The notes under the pieces: generated by a model
What the model was told of the DNA's origin: nothing
The model's input: only the letters and a program-made list of their open reading frames with translations
Database searches by the model: none
Position numbers and translations under genes: made by a program
Shown: positions 19,111 through 27,775 of the stretch, in pieces
Layout: each line of letters opens with the position of its first letter
How positions within the stretch are numbered: position 1 is the first letter of the stretch
Source: Brevibacterium sp.
Lineage (GTDB): Bacteria > Actinomycetota > Actinomycetes > Actinomycetales > Brevibacteriaceae
Direction of reading: 5' to 3'
Assembly: GCA_031179165.1 (NCBI GenBank)
Contig: JAPSIC010000005.1
Span: forward strand, 1 to 58,410
Length of the DNA stretch: 58,410 nt

Positions 19111-22100
19111 TCACCGATGTGCCCGTGGATCGGCCCCGAGCACCGTCAGTCCTGCCGGGATCACGGTCTCATCGGCCGGTTGCGTGAAGGTTTGCACGGC
19201 CCGTGCACCGGCGCCGGTGATGAACCAGCCCACTCCCGGTGCTCCGTCGAGGGGTGGAAGCCTGGGCAGACCGAGGGTGCCGAGGTCCTGCCTGGTGTGG
19301 GCTCCGAGGATGAGCAGCGGTCCCAGCTCCGCTGCCTTGGCCAGGGCTGACCCGTAGCCGAGCGAGTGCCGCAGCGGCAGCGTGAGCACATGGACGGAAC
19401 CGTCGAGCAGATCGATCGCGTCGGGCGAGGCGGCGAGGTGAGCATCGTCGTGACACCGCGGCTGCGCCGCGCTGCGGCTCAGCCGCGACGCCAGCGTGGA
19501 CCTGCCGCTGCGCGGTGATCCCCGGATCGTGAGGACCGGACCGTCGCGGGTCGTGTCCCAGGTGACGAGGTCCCCGAAGGGATCTCGGCCGAGCGCGATC
19601 AGCTCGGGACGGTCCGGCGCGCCGGGTGCGTCGAGTGCGCCCGGTGCCGCTGCTGGGCCCGGTGTGTCGTGTGCGGCGGGAGGACCGAGGGAAGGGCCGT
19701 CGAGGCCGACCCATCGGGGCGTGAAAGCACTCCGTCGGATGGGCGGGCCGGAGTAGGGCAGCAGCTGCGTGTCCGCCCCTTCCCGACCGGTGGCCCCGGC
19801 ACTCGGTCCGATGAGTACCGCACGGAATTCGGGCCAGGTGCCGAGGAACCTCGTTCGGGGGAGTCCGACGCTCATCCCGTCAGCGCCCGCTGGCGGCGGG
19901 AAGATCAGCTGGGAGGCGAATGCCGCGGTCGCTGTCAGGGAGGTGCGCGAGCCGCCGATGAGGAAGGTCAGTCCGAGACCGGAGGCGTGTCTGAGCAGCA
20001 GTTCGAGCCGGCCGGCGGTGTGGTGGTCGAGGGAGTCGAGGAGCTCGGTCCAGTTGCCGCACACGACCAGGGTGGGCACCGTGCGCGGCTGCCCGAGGTG
20101 GTCGAGAATCGACAGGAGCCTCCACCCGGGCTCCATCCCGCAGCGGATCTCGGCCCAGTCGAGGACATCGGCACTGCGACCGACAGCGACCACCCGGTGA
20201 GTCGCCGCGGCGCTCGCCGCCAGTCGAGCGAGCACGGAGATGACGACGTGCACGTCCGCGCCGACAGTGAGAAGGGATCCATCGACGTCGGGTCGGTAGG
20301 TCCATTCCTCCTGCCGTTGGATGTGGGGCTCATCGACGATTCCGCTGATCATCGCGTCGCTCGGGTCCGAGGTGCCTGGTCGGGTGCCCGGAGAGGCCGC
20401 AGCCGTCCCGGACAGGTCGGCGTTCGTGGGCAGAGGCGGAAGGACCACCCGCCTGGCGGAGTTCGGGCTCCGGTGCGCACGAAGCCGGTGGGCCTTGACG
20501 ATGTTCTCCACCGCGACGCCTTTCCGGCTGCTCTGCGCCGCCACGGTCCGCGTCGGGTCCCACGGTCTGATCCGGGGACGCAGGACCGCCTCGGCGGGGC
20601 AGGTCGGGCCGATCGGAGTGGCGACTCGAAACGGTGTGATCGTCGTCCCCGAGTCCAGGCATGCCGCACCCGGGATGGCGGCGGGAAGATGCGCGGCGTC
20701 GGTGACGCCGAGCACGTCGAAGGAATCCGCATCGTCCCTGACGCGCAGGCAGATCCTAATGTTGATGTTGGCCTTCATGTGCCCGGTGACCACGCCGAGT
20801 GGGCGTTGGGTGGCGAGGATCAGATGCACTCCGAGGGAGCGGCCGAGCGCGGTCAGCTGTTCGATGAGTTCGGCGGCTCTGGGGTGTGAGGCCATGAGAG
20901 CGTGGAACTCGTCGATGACCACGACGAGGCGGGGCGGTGGATCCTCGAGACCGAGCACATCCGCGCAGCCGTGATCGGCCAGCAGCCTCTCGCGCCGGGT
21001 GATCTCGGCCCGCACCGCCACCAGGGCTCGGAACGCGGCCGCGGAGTCGAAGTCGTCGAGAACGCAGTCGGTGTGCGGCAGGCTCGCCATTGGCGCGAAT
21101 GTCGCGCCGCCTTTGAAGTCGATGAGGACGAAGCTGAGCCGTTCGGGCGGATTCTCCATCGCCATCGCCAGCAGCCAGGTCTGGAGGAGGATGGACTTCC
21201 CGCTGCCCGTTGTTCCCGCCACCAGTGCATGCGGTCCGCCGTGGAACAGGTCAACGGTGACATCGCCGGCAGCGCCGCGTCCGATCGTCACCGGTCCGAT
21301 CGTCGAGTGCAGCCAACGCCGGTCGATGGTCTCCGGGGCATCATCGTAGTGGTCTCCCAGGCCGTGGCTCGGAAAGGGATCCCTGTCAGTGTCTGCCATC
21401 TGTTCGCGTTCGAGGGTGATGAACCGGCCCGGGGGCATGCCCGTGGCCACGAGTTCGCGGCCCGGGACCGGTCCGGCGGCAAGAGTGGAGGTGAGCACGC
21501 GCGCACGGGCGAGCCCGCCGACGACAAGCGAAACGGATGCCTTCCGCGCGGGAGGATCCAGCTGCAGGGTCGCGCGCTCTCCATCGACCGTGCGGTGCAG
21601 GGCGATGCCCACACTCGCAGTCCGCCGGTCCGCGGCAGTCCCGTGCGTGGAGTCGACCCCGTCTGCGGATCGCGGCCCGGTGGCGCAGCGGGTGCCCTGG
21701 AGTTCGGGCAGTTCGCCGAGTTCGTGCGACAGGGACCAGGACCAGCGCCGGTCGGCCAACCACGACAGGGCCATGCGGCGAACCGGGTCGTAGTCTCCGG
21801 TGACGGTGACCGCGGTGGTCAGCGGGTCGATCCGCACCGGCACGTCATCGACGATGATCTGCCCGGCGAGGTGGTCGGTGCCCGGCTGCAGGTCGACGGC
21901 GATGGTGACGGGAAGCAGGGAGTGCCCGAACCCGAGGCAGAGGCCGGGACGGGTCCGCAGGTGGATCCGGTGCTCATCGATGAGTTCGGCCAGGCGGGCC
22001 CGGGCGTCGGCGAGGGCCGTCTGCCGGTCCGCCGCGCACTGCGCCGAGTCCCGGGCGAAGCGGCGTCGTTCCATGCGGTGGGAGACATAGCCCGACAGAG

Positions 22101-22764
22101 GTGCGGAGGCGCTGAAGAGCAGGAACCACCACATTCCGGTGACCACCGCCAGGACCACGCCGATGGCGATCGGGACGAGGAAGGCCCACCACTGCGGAGG
22201 TCTGGCCGGACGTGGTTCCGCGACTGCAGCAGGGATCACCTCGGCGGTCGCAGGTGCGCTGTCGCCGGTGCCTGCACAGTCGCTCGTTGGCCCGGGGAGG
22301 AGGATCGTGGCTCCGGCGATGGAGAACGGCCGGTGGCTGGACGGATCCGACTCCAGCCGCGTTGCCTGCCGGGACAGGCACGGGTCGACGATGCACACGG
22401 AGTTCGGCCGCACGGTTCGGCTCAGCAGGGGCCGGTCGGGGTCGATGCTGATCGAGAATCCCGAGTCGGGTCCCGCGATCACGGCAACGGGTGTCGGTCC
22501 GGTGCACCGGGCGAACGCCCGCGCGCCGAGAACGGTGACGGGATTCAGCGCCACCCATCGGTCCCAGGGCATCGACCGGACAGCGGCAGGATCGTCCGGG
22601 GCGTCGGGGAGGCGGTTGCCGTCGAGGAGGTCGGCCACGGTGAGGACGGGTCCGTAGACGGCGCGCATCACCTCGAGCACAGAGTGTGCACCGTCGGCCT
22701 CAAGCACCTCGGTGCGCAGGCCCGCGTTCGCGTCGATCCGATGGACGATGCCGACGGTTCTCAT
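19111..22764 (-). CDS. FtsK/SpoIIIE-domain (EccC/EssC-type) ATPase
   Basis: A 1217-residue membrane ATPase. Residues 1-165 resemble the N-terminal FHA-like region of EssC/EccC. A hydrophobic segment lies at about 192-218. The FtsK/SpoIIIE ATPase at about 490-720 has Walker A GTTGSGKS (517-524), VLIDFKGG and Walker B RLVVVIDEFHAL. A second C-terminal ATPase module has a degenerate P-loop GSPRSGRST (Lys to Arg). This one-active, one-degenerate layout is EccC-like. No WXG100 substrate or other T7SS component is visible nearby. ATG 22764 is chosen because GGAG lies just upstream; an in-frame ATG at 22836 has no ribosome site. It follows the Tad genes by 133 bases on the same strand. Confidence 0.82.
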   Translation of the reverse strand: MRTVGIVHRIDANAGLRTEVLEADGAHSVLEVMRAVYGPVLTVADLLDGNRLPDAPDDPAAVRSMPWDRWVALNPVTVLGARAFARCTGPTPVAVIAGPDSGFSISIDPDRPLLSRTVRPNSVCIVDPCLSRQATRLESDPSSHRPFSIAGATILLPGPTSDCAGTGDSAPATAEVIPAAVAEPRPARPPQWWAFLVPIAIGVVLAVVTGMWWFLLFSASAPLSGYVSHRMERRRFARDSAQCAADRQTALADARARLAELIDEHRIHLRTRPGLCLGFGHSLLPVTIAVDLQPGTDHLAGQIIVDDVPVRIDPLTTAVTVTGDYDPVRRMALSWLADRRWSWSLSHELGELPELQGTRCATGPRSADGVDSTHGTAADRRTASVGIALHRTVDGERATLQLDPPARKASVSLVVGGLARARVLTSTLAAGPVPGRELVATGMPPGRFITLEREQMADTDRDPFPSHGLGDHYDDAPETIDRRWLHSTIGPVTIGRGAAGDVTVDLFHGGPHALVAGTTGSGKSILLQTWLLAMAMENPPERLSFVLIDFKGGATFAPMASLPHTDCVLDDFDSAAAFRALVAVRAEITRRERLLADHGCADVLGLEDPPPRLVVVIDEFHALMASHPRAAELIEQLTALGRSLGVHLILATQRPLGVVTGHMKANINIRICLRVRDDADSFDVLGVTDAAHLPAAIPGAACLDSGTTITPFRVATPIGPTCPAEAVLRPRIRPWDPTRTVAAQSSRKGVAVENIVKAHRLRAHRSPNSARRVVLPPLPTNADLSGTAAASPGTRPGTSDPSDAMISGIVDEPHIQRQEEWTYRPDVDGSLLTVGADVHVVISVLARLAASAAATHRVVAVGRSADVLDWAEIRCGMEPGWRLLSILDHLGQPRTVPTLVVCGNWTELLDSLDHHTAGRLELLLRHASGLGLTFLIGGSRTSLTATAAFASQLIFPPPAGADGMSVGLPRTRFLGTWPEFRAVLIGPSAGATGREGADTQLLPYSGPPIRRSAFTPRWVGLDGPSLGPPAAHDTPGPAAAPGALDAPGAPDRPELIALGRDPFGDLVTWDTTRDGPVLTIRGSPRSGRSTLASRLSRSAAQPRCHDDAHLAASPDAIDLLDGSVHVLTLPLRHSLGYGSALAKAAELGPLLILGAHTRQDLGTLGLPRLPPLDGAPGVGWFITGAGARAVQTFTQPADETVIPAGLTVLGADPRAHR

Positions 22765-22897
22765 AGGCTCCAGGGTCCCCAGCGGCAGGTGTCGGTGCAA
22801 TCCCACGCGCAGGCCCTGTGGACGGCGGTCGGTCATCCACAGTCGGGTCAGGCACGAGTGATGTCGTCACCCACAGGACCAGAGGGCGAAGTGCGGT

Positions 22898-23374
22898 TCA
22901 GGAGATCCGCAGGGAGCCCCGGGCGAAGGCGGTCGCTCGAAGCTCGATGAGAGCGGGGACGAACGGGGACAGCAGGGGCGGGGTGTAGTCGGCGCGCAGG
23001 TGGATGGCGACGGAGTGATCGCCGTCGGCATCGGCACTGACCCCGATGTCCCGGAGTCCGCGCGGAGCCGGGACGCTGTCGAGGTAGGTCTCGGCGGCCC
23101 GTTCCGCCGCCTCCGGCGAGAAGTGGAGGCCGGGTTCGCTGCCGGGCGCCGGTTCGAACGAATCCGAGGCCGCCAATGCCGATGAATCGGCGAGGCTCTG
23201 CAGCTGCCGCCGCGCCATGTGCAGATCCGTCAGGGTGGCGATGAGGAAGGTGAGCAGCAGTGCGATGACGACGAAGCCGATCGCCAGGGGAGTGATGGAG
23301 CCCTCGTCCGCTCGGGCTCCGGGGCGCGCAGCATCAGGGTCCGCTCGGGCGTCGGCGTCTCCAGCGCCGGTCAT
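22898..23374 (-). CDS. TadG-like pilus assembly protein
   Basis: A 158-residue single-pass membrane protein. GSITPLAIGFVVIALLL at about residues 25-41, with a continuing hydrophobic stretch, is the N-terminal helix typical of TadG/TadE-like 'helicase/secretion neighborhood' proteins in actinobacterial Tad loci. LADSSALAASDSF after the helix is also characteristic. The rest is predicted extracytoplasmic. It begins one base after the stop of the upstream TadE-like gene, so it belongs to the Tad operon. Its exact role in Flp-pilus assembly is not established. Confidence 0.75.
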   Translation of the reverse strand: MTGAGDADARADPDAARPGARADEGSITPLAIGFVVIALLLTFLIATLTDLHMARRQLQSLADSSALAASDSFEPAPGSEPGLHFSPEAAERAAETYLDSVPAPRGLRDIGVSADADGDHSVAIHLRADYTPPLLSPFVPALIELRATAFARGSLRIS

Positions 23375-23375
23375 G

Positions 23376-23822
23376 TCAATCGCCTCCGGTCGTGGCGACG
23401 ACGTCGGAGTGGGCCGCGCGCACGGTGATGTGCGGGGAGTGGGCGGAGCCGAAGATGAGCGGGAACCCCGGCAGCGCTACCTTCGTCTCCACCCGCGCGG
23501 TGATGAGAGAGCCGGCTTGTCCACAGGGTCCCGAGCATGAGTAGGCGATCGTGATCGGCACATCGGTGAGGCCGAAATCGGTGAAGTGCATCGTCGCCAC
23601 GTCACGGGCCCGGGCCTCCGAAGGTTCGGCATCCCGGGCAGCGATCCGCGACGCCGAGATCGCCGCCGAGGAGGTCGCATAGCTGGCCGCCTGCAGTTGG
23701 GAGATCGCGAGCATCAGGTAGATGACGGGGATGAGCAGGACGATCGACGCGAAGATGAACTCGATCACGGCGGTGCCGGAATCCTGCTCGAGCTCGGGTC
23801 GGTCCTGGGCTCCGTCAGTCAC
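23376..23822 (-). CDS. TadE-like pseudopilin
   Basis: A 148-residue membrane protein. After a short cytoplasmic N-terminus comes SGTAVIEFIFASIVLLIPV, the TadE-type pseudopilin helix with the conserved Glu preceding the hydrophobic core. An extracytoplasmic domain with two cysteines (SCSGPC, probably a disulfide) follows. GTG 23822 is chosen because it overlaps the stop of the upstream TadE-like gene by 8 bases; the frame is open far upstream but only as a shadow of that gene. It probably forms a minor pilin of the Flp pilus. Confidence 0.78.
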   Translation of the reverse strand: MTDGAQDRPELEQDSGTAVIEFIFASIVLLIPVIYLMLAISQLQAASYATSSAAISASRIAARDAEPSEARARDVATMHFTDFGLTDVPITIAYSCSGPCGQAGSLITARVETKVALPGFPLIFGSAHSPHITVRAAHSDVVATTGGD

Positions 23823-24366
23823 GGTCGACGTCCTCGGCGATCGAGCGTCCCCGCAGTTCCCACACCTCGGCGGGGCCCCACAGTCCGAGCACCGGAAGCG
23901 GGGTCCGCACCCTGACTTCGACGATCTCGACGGCGCCCCTGGCGGTGGTCGTGACGGAGATCGACCTGGCGTAGCTCTCGCCCAGGGACAGGGTGATGAG
24001 CTCTGCCGCGAGGCGGCGCCCGTCGGCGTCGGTCTGATCCGCCAGGCCCGCCTGGCGGGCGCCGGCGATGGCGGAGTCGATGACGGTGTTGCGGACGTGG
24101 ATGACCAGCCCGATCTGCAGAGCCCCGGCGAGGACAAGGGTGAGCAGGGCGGAGATGAGGGCGAACTCGGCGACGGCCGAACCGGAGTCGACCGTCGAAT
24201 CGGAGTTGACCGGCGAGCCGATGCCGGTCGCCGTCTCCCGATCCGAGGTGCGGCGCTCGCTGGAGAGGGAGCAGCCGCGGCGCTTGCCGGAGGGGGAGCG
24301 GCCGCGGCGCTTGCCGGAGGGGGAGTGGCCGCGGCGTTCACCGGAGGGGAAGCGGGTGCCGCTCAC
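23815..24366 (-). CDS. TadE-like protein with repeat-bearing N-terminus
   Basis: A 183-residue protein. SGSAVAEFALISALLTLVL at about residues 62-80 is the TadE pseudopilin helix, followed by an extracytoplasmic domain. The first 40 residues are Arg/Ser/Gly-rich and encoded by a 27-base tandem repeat (24275-24355), giving repeats such as SPSGKRRGR. GTG 24366 overlaps the upstream stop (GTGA), which supports it as the start. A start downstream of the repeats would yield a more conventional TadE, so translation of the repeat segment is not certain. Confidence 0.75.
   Translation of the reverse strand: MSGTRFPSGERRGHSPSGKRRGRSPSGKRRGCSLSSERRTSDRETATGIGSPVNSDSTVDSGSAVAEFALISALLTLVLAGALQIGLVIHVRNTVIDSAIAGARQAGLADQTDADGRRLAAELITLSLGESYARSISVTTTARGAVEIVEVRVRTPLPVLGLWGPAEVWELRGRSIAEDVDRD
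24275..24355. repeat. 27-base tandem repeat, three copies
   Basis: Three head-to-tail 27-base units at 24275-24301, 24302-24328 and 24329-24355. The first two differ by one base and the third is more divergent. The unit keeps the frame of the TadE-like gene and adds nine residues per copy, so copy number could vary without breaking the gene. Confidence 0.85.
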
Positions 24367-24623
24367 CCCGCGCCTCGCACCTTGTTCATCGCGTCCTGGA
24401 ACATCGTCGAGAAGGCTTCACCCGCCAGCGCCCACAGAGCAACGACCAGCCCTGCTGTCATCAGTGTGATCAGGACCCAGCCGGGAACATCTCCGCGATC
24501 GGGCCGCTCGCGCTGGCCGCCGGTGTCACAAGACTCGCCGCGACGGTGGTGGGACTTGGCGTCGGGACCGCTCGTCAGGCCGATCACGAATGCCGTGAGC
24601 TTCATCGTCAGGTGGTGGATCAT
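24363..24623 (-). CDS. Flp-pilin-like small membrane protein
   Basis: An 86-residue protein with a polar N-terminal half and one hydrophobic helix at about residues 50-72 (GWVLITLMTAGLVVALWALAG), then a short amphipathic tail. Size and place between tadC and the tadE-like genes match the Flp pilin-like/DUF4244 peptides of actinobacterial Tad loci. No clear G/xxxxE prepilin cleavage motif is seen; RGDVPGW before the helix is the best candidate region. GAAGGAG precedes the ATG. Its stop overlaps the next start. It could be the major pilin subunit or an accessory. Confidence 0.68.
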   Translation of the reverse strand: MIHHLTMKLTAFVIGLTSGPDAKSHHRRGESCDTGGQRERPDRGDVPGWVLITLMTAGLVVALWALAGEAFSTMFQDAMNKVRGAG

Positions 24624-24690
24624 CGTTGACTCCTTCGTCGACGGGGTTCAGGGGTGGAGGTGGGGAGGTCTGCGGGACGGCCCGGAGGCC

Positions 24691-25629
24691 TCATGGGCTC
24701 AGGTCGAGGACCGTCAGCGATGGGAAGACGGCGAAGATGACGGTCACCGGCAGGACGAAGATGACGACCGGAACGAGCATCCCGATCTCCTTCTTCCCCG
24801 ACAGTTCGAGCAGGCGGCGTCGGGACTGCTCTCTCACGTCGGCCGCCTGCGCGCGCAGGACCTCGGCCAGCGGAGTTCCCCGAGTCATCGAGACCGCCAG
24901 CCCATCGACGAACTGGACGATCTCGGGAATGGCGATGCGCGTGGCCATGAGGTCGAGGGCTTCGACCAGAGGCGTGCCGGTGCGGGTGGCGGCCAGGGCC
25001 GAGCGCAGCTTATCGACGAGATCCCCCGAGCAGGTCCGGCTGACCCGTTCGAGGGCCTCGACGATTCCCTCTCCTGCGGTGATGGACAGAGCCAGCAGCT
25101 CGGCCACCGTGGGGAACTCCGCCAGGATCCTCGACTCATGCCGGGCGATGGCGCTGCTCAGCCGCCAATCGTTGACGACATGGCCCGCGACGGCGCCGCT
25201 GACGATGAGCACGAGGGCCACCACGGGTGAGAAGCCCCGATACGCCGACACCGCTGCCGCGAGAGCGCCGGCGGCGATCATGCCGAGCAGAATGCCGAGG
25301 ATCTGATGGACGCGGAACCGTTCGACGGTGGCTCGACCGCCGAGGCGGCTGATCCTCGAACTCAGGGTCGCATCCGTGGTGATCCGAGAGGTGATCCACA
25401 GCGCCGCACCGAGTGAGACCGACTTCAGCAGCCCGAGCAGCCCCTCCCTGCGCGGGGTCGGAGGGGCATAGATGTCGATGAGGGACTCCTGGTCGCGCAG
25501 GTAGGGGGCGATGCGCGCCGACAGCGGCGGACGCCGAAGCGGCGGCAGCGAGAGCACGAAGACGCACAGGGCGAAGGCGTTGAAGATCCCGAGCAGGAGG
25601 ACGGTGACCGGAGAGGTGAGCGCACTCAT
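24691..25629 (-). CDS. tadC: Tad pilus inner-membrane platform protein TadC
   Basis: A 312-residue type II secretion F-domain (GspF) protein. Hydrophobic segments lie near residues 5-28, 118-155 and at the C-terminus. The cytoplasmic helical domain includes FPTVAELLALSITAGEGIVEAL and RGTPLAEVLRAQA, typical of TadC. It pairs with TadB to form the platform on which TadA acts. GGAGGTGAGG precedes the ATG, and the ATG overlaps the tadB stop. Length is normal. Confidence 0.88.
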   Translation of the reverse strand: MSALTSPVTVLLLGIFNAFALCVFVLSLPPLRRPPLSARIAPYLRDQESLIDIYAPPTPRREGLLGLLKSVSLGAALWITSRITTDATLSSRISRLGGRATVERFRVHQILGILLGMIAAGALAAAVSAYRGFSPVVALVLIVSGAVAGHVVNDWRLSSAIARHESRILAEFPTVAELLALSITAGEGIVEALERVSRTCSGDLVDKLRSALAATRTGTPLVEALDLMATRIAIPEIVQFVDGLAVSMTRGTPLAEVLRAQAADVREQSRRRLLELSGKKEIGMLVPVVIFVLPVTVIFAVFPSLTVLDLSP

Positions 25630-26555
25630 GGGGCCTCACCTCCGGGGAAGGTCCGCCGGAAGGTGGACGATCCCAACGACGATCCTTCGATCACCCGCGG
25701 CTCCTGGGGCAGTCGGCCGATCTTCTTCATCGCCTGGTAGGCCAGCAGGGAGACGACGAAACCGGAGGCCAGCAGGATCAGGCCGGTCTGTGAGTTGTAT
25801 GCCGCCGCCGTCTCCGGTCGGGTCGACAGGAACGCCAGCACCACCCACGGTGCCGCCACGGCCAAGCGGGCGCCGTTGACGGTCCACTGCTGTCGGGCGG
25901 AGAGCTCGTTGCGGGTGCGCGCGTCGTCGCGGACGAACTGGGCCAGGGCTCGCAGCATGGTGCCCAGGTCACTGCCGCCGACCTGGCGGGTCACGCTGAG
26001 GGCGACGACGATGCGGTCGGCGACGGGATCGGCGCTGACCTGCCGGAACCGCTCCAACGCGATCGCGAAGGAGCCGCTGGCCCGGTACTCCTCGGCGAAG
26101 ACCTCGAACAGCGGACGCAGCGGTTCGGGGCCGCGCTGGGACAGCGAACTCAGCGCCTCGGGCAGTGACAGGCCCGCGCGGATGCCGGAATGGAGATGAT
26201 CCAGGGTCTCCGGCCACAGTTCGCGGCGCATGACCTGACGGTTGCGGGCCCGGTGCTGGAGCAGCCGGTGCGGCAGCCAGGAGGCGAACAGGCCGAAGCA
26301 CAGGGCGATCGCCCAGGACCCGGTGAGCACGGTGGAGACCGCGCCGACGACGGCGAACACCACCAGGGACAGCAGCAGAAGATGGAGCGGGCGCAGTCGT
26401 GGGAAACCGGCTCCGGTGAGCATGTCGTCGAGCTCGCGCACCCAGCGTGCCCGCTTCCTCGGCTTCGGCCTCCGCTCCCACCACGACATCCAGATGAGGA
26501 ACAGCCCCGCGCCCAGGCCGGCGCCGATGAGGATGCTCAGCTGCGAATAGCTCAT
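25626..26555 (-). CDS. tadB: Tad pilus inner-membrane platform protein TadB
   Basis: A 309-residue type II secretion F-domain protein, paired with TadC. It has an N-terminal helix (residues 5-25), two helices around 60-95, the cytoplasmic helical domain with IRAGLSLPEALSSLSQRGP, and C-terminal hydrophobic segments. ATG 26555 overlaps the tadA stop (ATGA). The same frame continues open much further upstream through tadA, but that is a GC-rich shadow. It is part of the tadA-tadB-tadC transcription unit. Confidence 0.88.
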   Translation of the reverse strand: MSYSQLSILIGAGLGAGLFLIWMSWWERRPKPRKRARWVRELDDMLTGAGFPRLRPLHLLLLSLVVFAVVGAVSTVLTGSWAIALCFGLFASWLPHRLLQHRARNRQVMRRELWPETLDHLHSGIRAGLSLPEALSSLSQRGPEPLRPLFEVFAEEYRASGSFAIALERFRQVSADPVADRIVVALSVTRQVGGSDLGTMLRALAQFVRDDARTRNELSARQQWTVNGARLAVAAPWVVLAFLSTRPETAAAYNSQTGLILLASGFVVSLLAYQAMKKIGRLPQEPRVIEGSSLGSSTFRRTFPGGEAP

Positions 26556-27775
26556 GCGGCTTCCAGGATGGAATGGAGATCCTTGCCGATGGCGGAGAAG
26601 CGGTCGCCGAGGTGGCCGAACCCCTGGCCTCGGATGAGCCTGCCGTGCGGTGAGTGGAAGAGGGTGTCGAGTTCGACCACATCGCCTTCCACTCCGCCGG
26701 GGACCGCGCAGATCTCGCTGACGAGGCGGACGCCGGTCGAGTCGCGGCGGAGGTGGACGACGACGTCGATGCTCACCGCGACCGTTGGGACGACGAACGA
26801 TGAGGAGATGTTCGCCCCGGCCAGCAGCGGCAGGGTGCAGATCTTCGTGATCGCCGCCCGGGCGGAGTTGGCGTGGATCGTTCCCATTCCGGGCAGACCG
26901 CTGTTGAGGGCGATGAGCAGGTCGAGGCTCTCGGATTCGCGCACCTCGCCGACGATGATGCGGGTCGGCCGCATCCGCAGGGCCTCCTTGACCAGCGCCC
27001 GCAGTGTGACTTCGCCGGTGCCCTCCAAGGACGGCTGACGGCACTGCATGGGCACCCAGTCCCGACTGGGGAGATTGAGCTCGAAGACCTCTTCGCAGCT
27101 GATGATCCGCTCTCGGGCGGGAATCGAACCGGCCAGGGCGTTGAGCATGGTGGTCTTCCCCGCCTGGGTCGCCCCGGAGACGAGGATGTTGGCGCCTGCG
27201 GCGACCGCCGCGTCGAGGAACCGGGCGGCCCCTGTGGTCAGCGTCCCCTGGGCGACCAGCCCGGCAAGATTTCTCGGGCGGGCGATGAACTTGCGGATGT
27301 TCACCGCCGGTGAGGTCCGGGTGATGTCGGGGAGGACCACGTGCAGTCGCGAACCGTCGGGCAGCATGGCGTCGACGAAGGGCTGTGAGAGGTCGACCCG
27401 CCGTCCGGACGTCCGCAGCATCCTCTCGATGAGGTCGTCGAGCTCTGTGCGGGTGAGCTTGGTCGTCGTCAGCTGGTGACCGCCGTCGACGGCGATGAAC
27501 ACCTCGCTGGGGGAATTGATCCAGATCTCTTCGACTCGCGGGTCGTCGAAGTAGTCCTGGAGGGCGCCGAATCCGGAGAGCTGATTGTCGATGACGCGGA
27601 AGGTCGCCTCCTTGTCCTCGAGGGGCGGGAGGTTCGTGACGAGGCTGCGTTCGTCGTATTCGGAGATGACGGTCCGGATGACTTCGCGCGACAGCTGGGT
27701 GTCCACACGCGGGTCGACGTCGAGGTCCCTGATCCTCTTGTGGACTTCGCTGGTGATGACCTCTGTGGCTTCCAC
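26552..27775 (-). CDS. tadA: Tad/Flp pilus assembly ATPase TadA (CpaF family)
   Basis: A 407-residue secretion ATPase that powers Flp-pilus assembly at the cytoplasmic membrane. After an N-terminal helical domain come the Walker A motif GATQAGKTT (residues 201-209), ISCEEVFEL (Asp-box-like), RPTRIIVGEVRESESLDLL (Walker B) and TIHANSA (His box). The usual Asp of the VGEVRG..A region is retained in modified form. The start is GTG 27775 with AGGGA upstream. It is the first gene of the Tad operon; no TadZ/CpaE gene precedes it, and no prepilin peptidase is in the window. Confidence 0.9.
   Translation of the reverse strand: MEATEVITSEVHKRIRDLDVDPRVDTQLSREVIRTVISEYDERSLVTNLPPLEDKEATFRVIDNQLSGFGALQDYFDDPRVEEIWINSPSEVFIAVDGGHQLTTTKLTRTELDDLIERMLRTSGRRVDLSQPFVDAMLPDGSRLHVVLPDITRTSPAVNIRKFIARPRNLAGLVAQGTLTTGAARFLDAAVAAGANILVSGATQAGKTTMLNALAGSIPARERIISCEEVFELNLPSRDWVPMQCRQPSLEGTGEVTLRALVKEALRMRPTRIIVGEVRESESLDLLIALNSGLPGMGTIHANSARAAITKICTLPLLAGANISSSFVVPTVAVSIDVVVHLRRDSTGVRLVSEICAVPGGVEGDVVELDTLFHSPHGRLIRGQGFGHLGDRFSAIGKDLHSILEAA

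Noticed and set aside
19111-27775. Complete type VII secretion locus
   Set aside because: Only the EccC-like ATPase is present; no WXG100, EccB, EccD or mycosin-like gene is visible.
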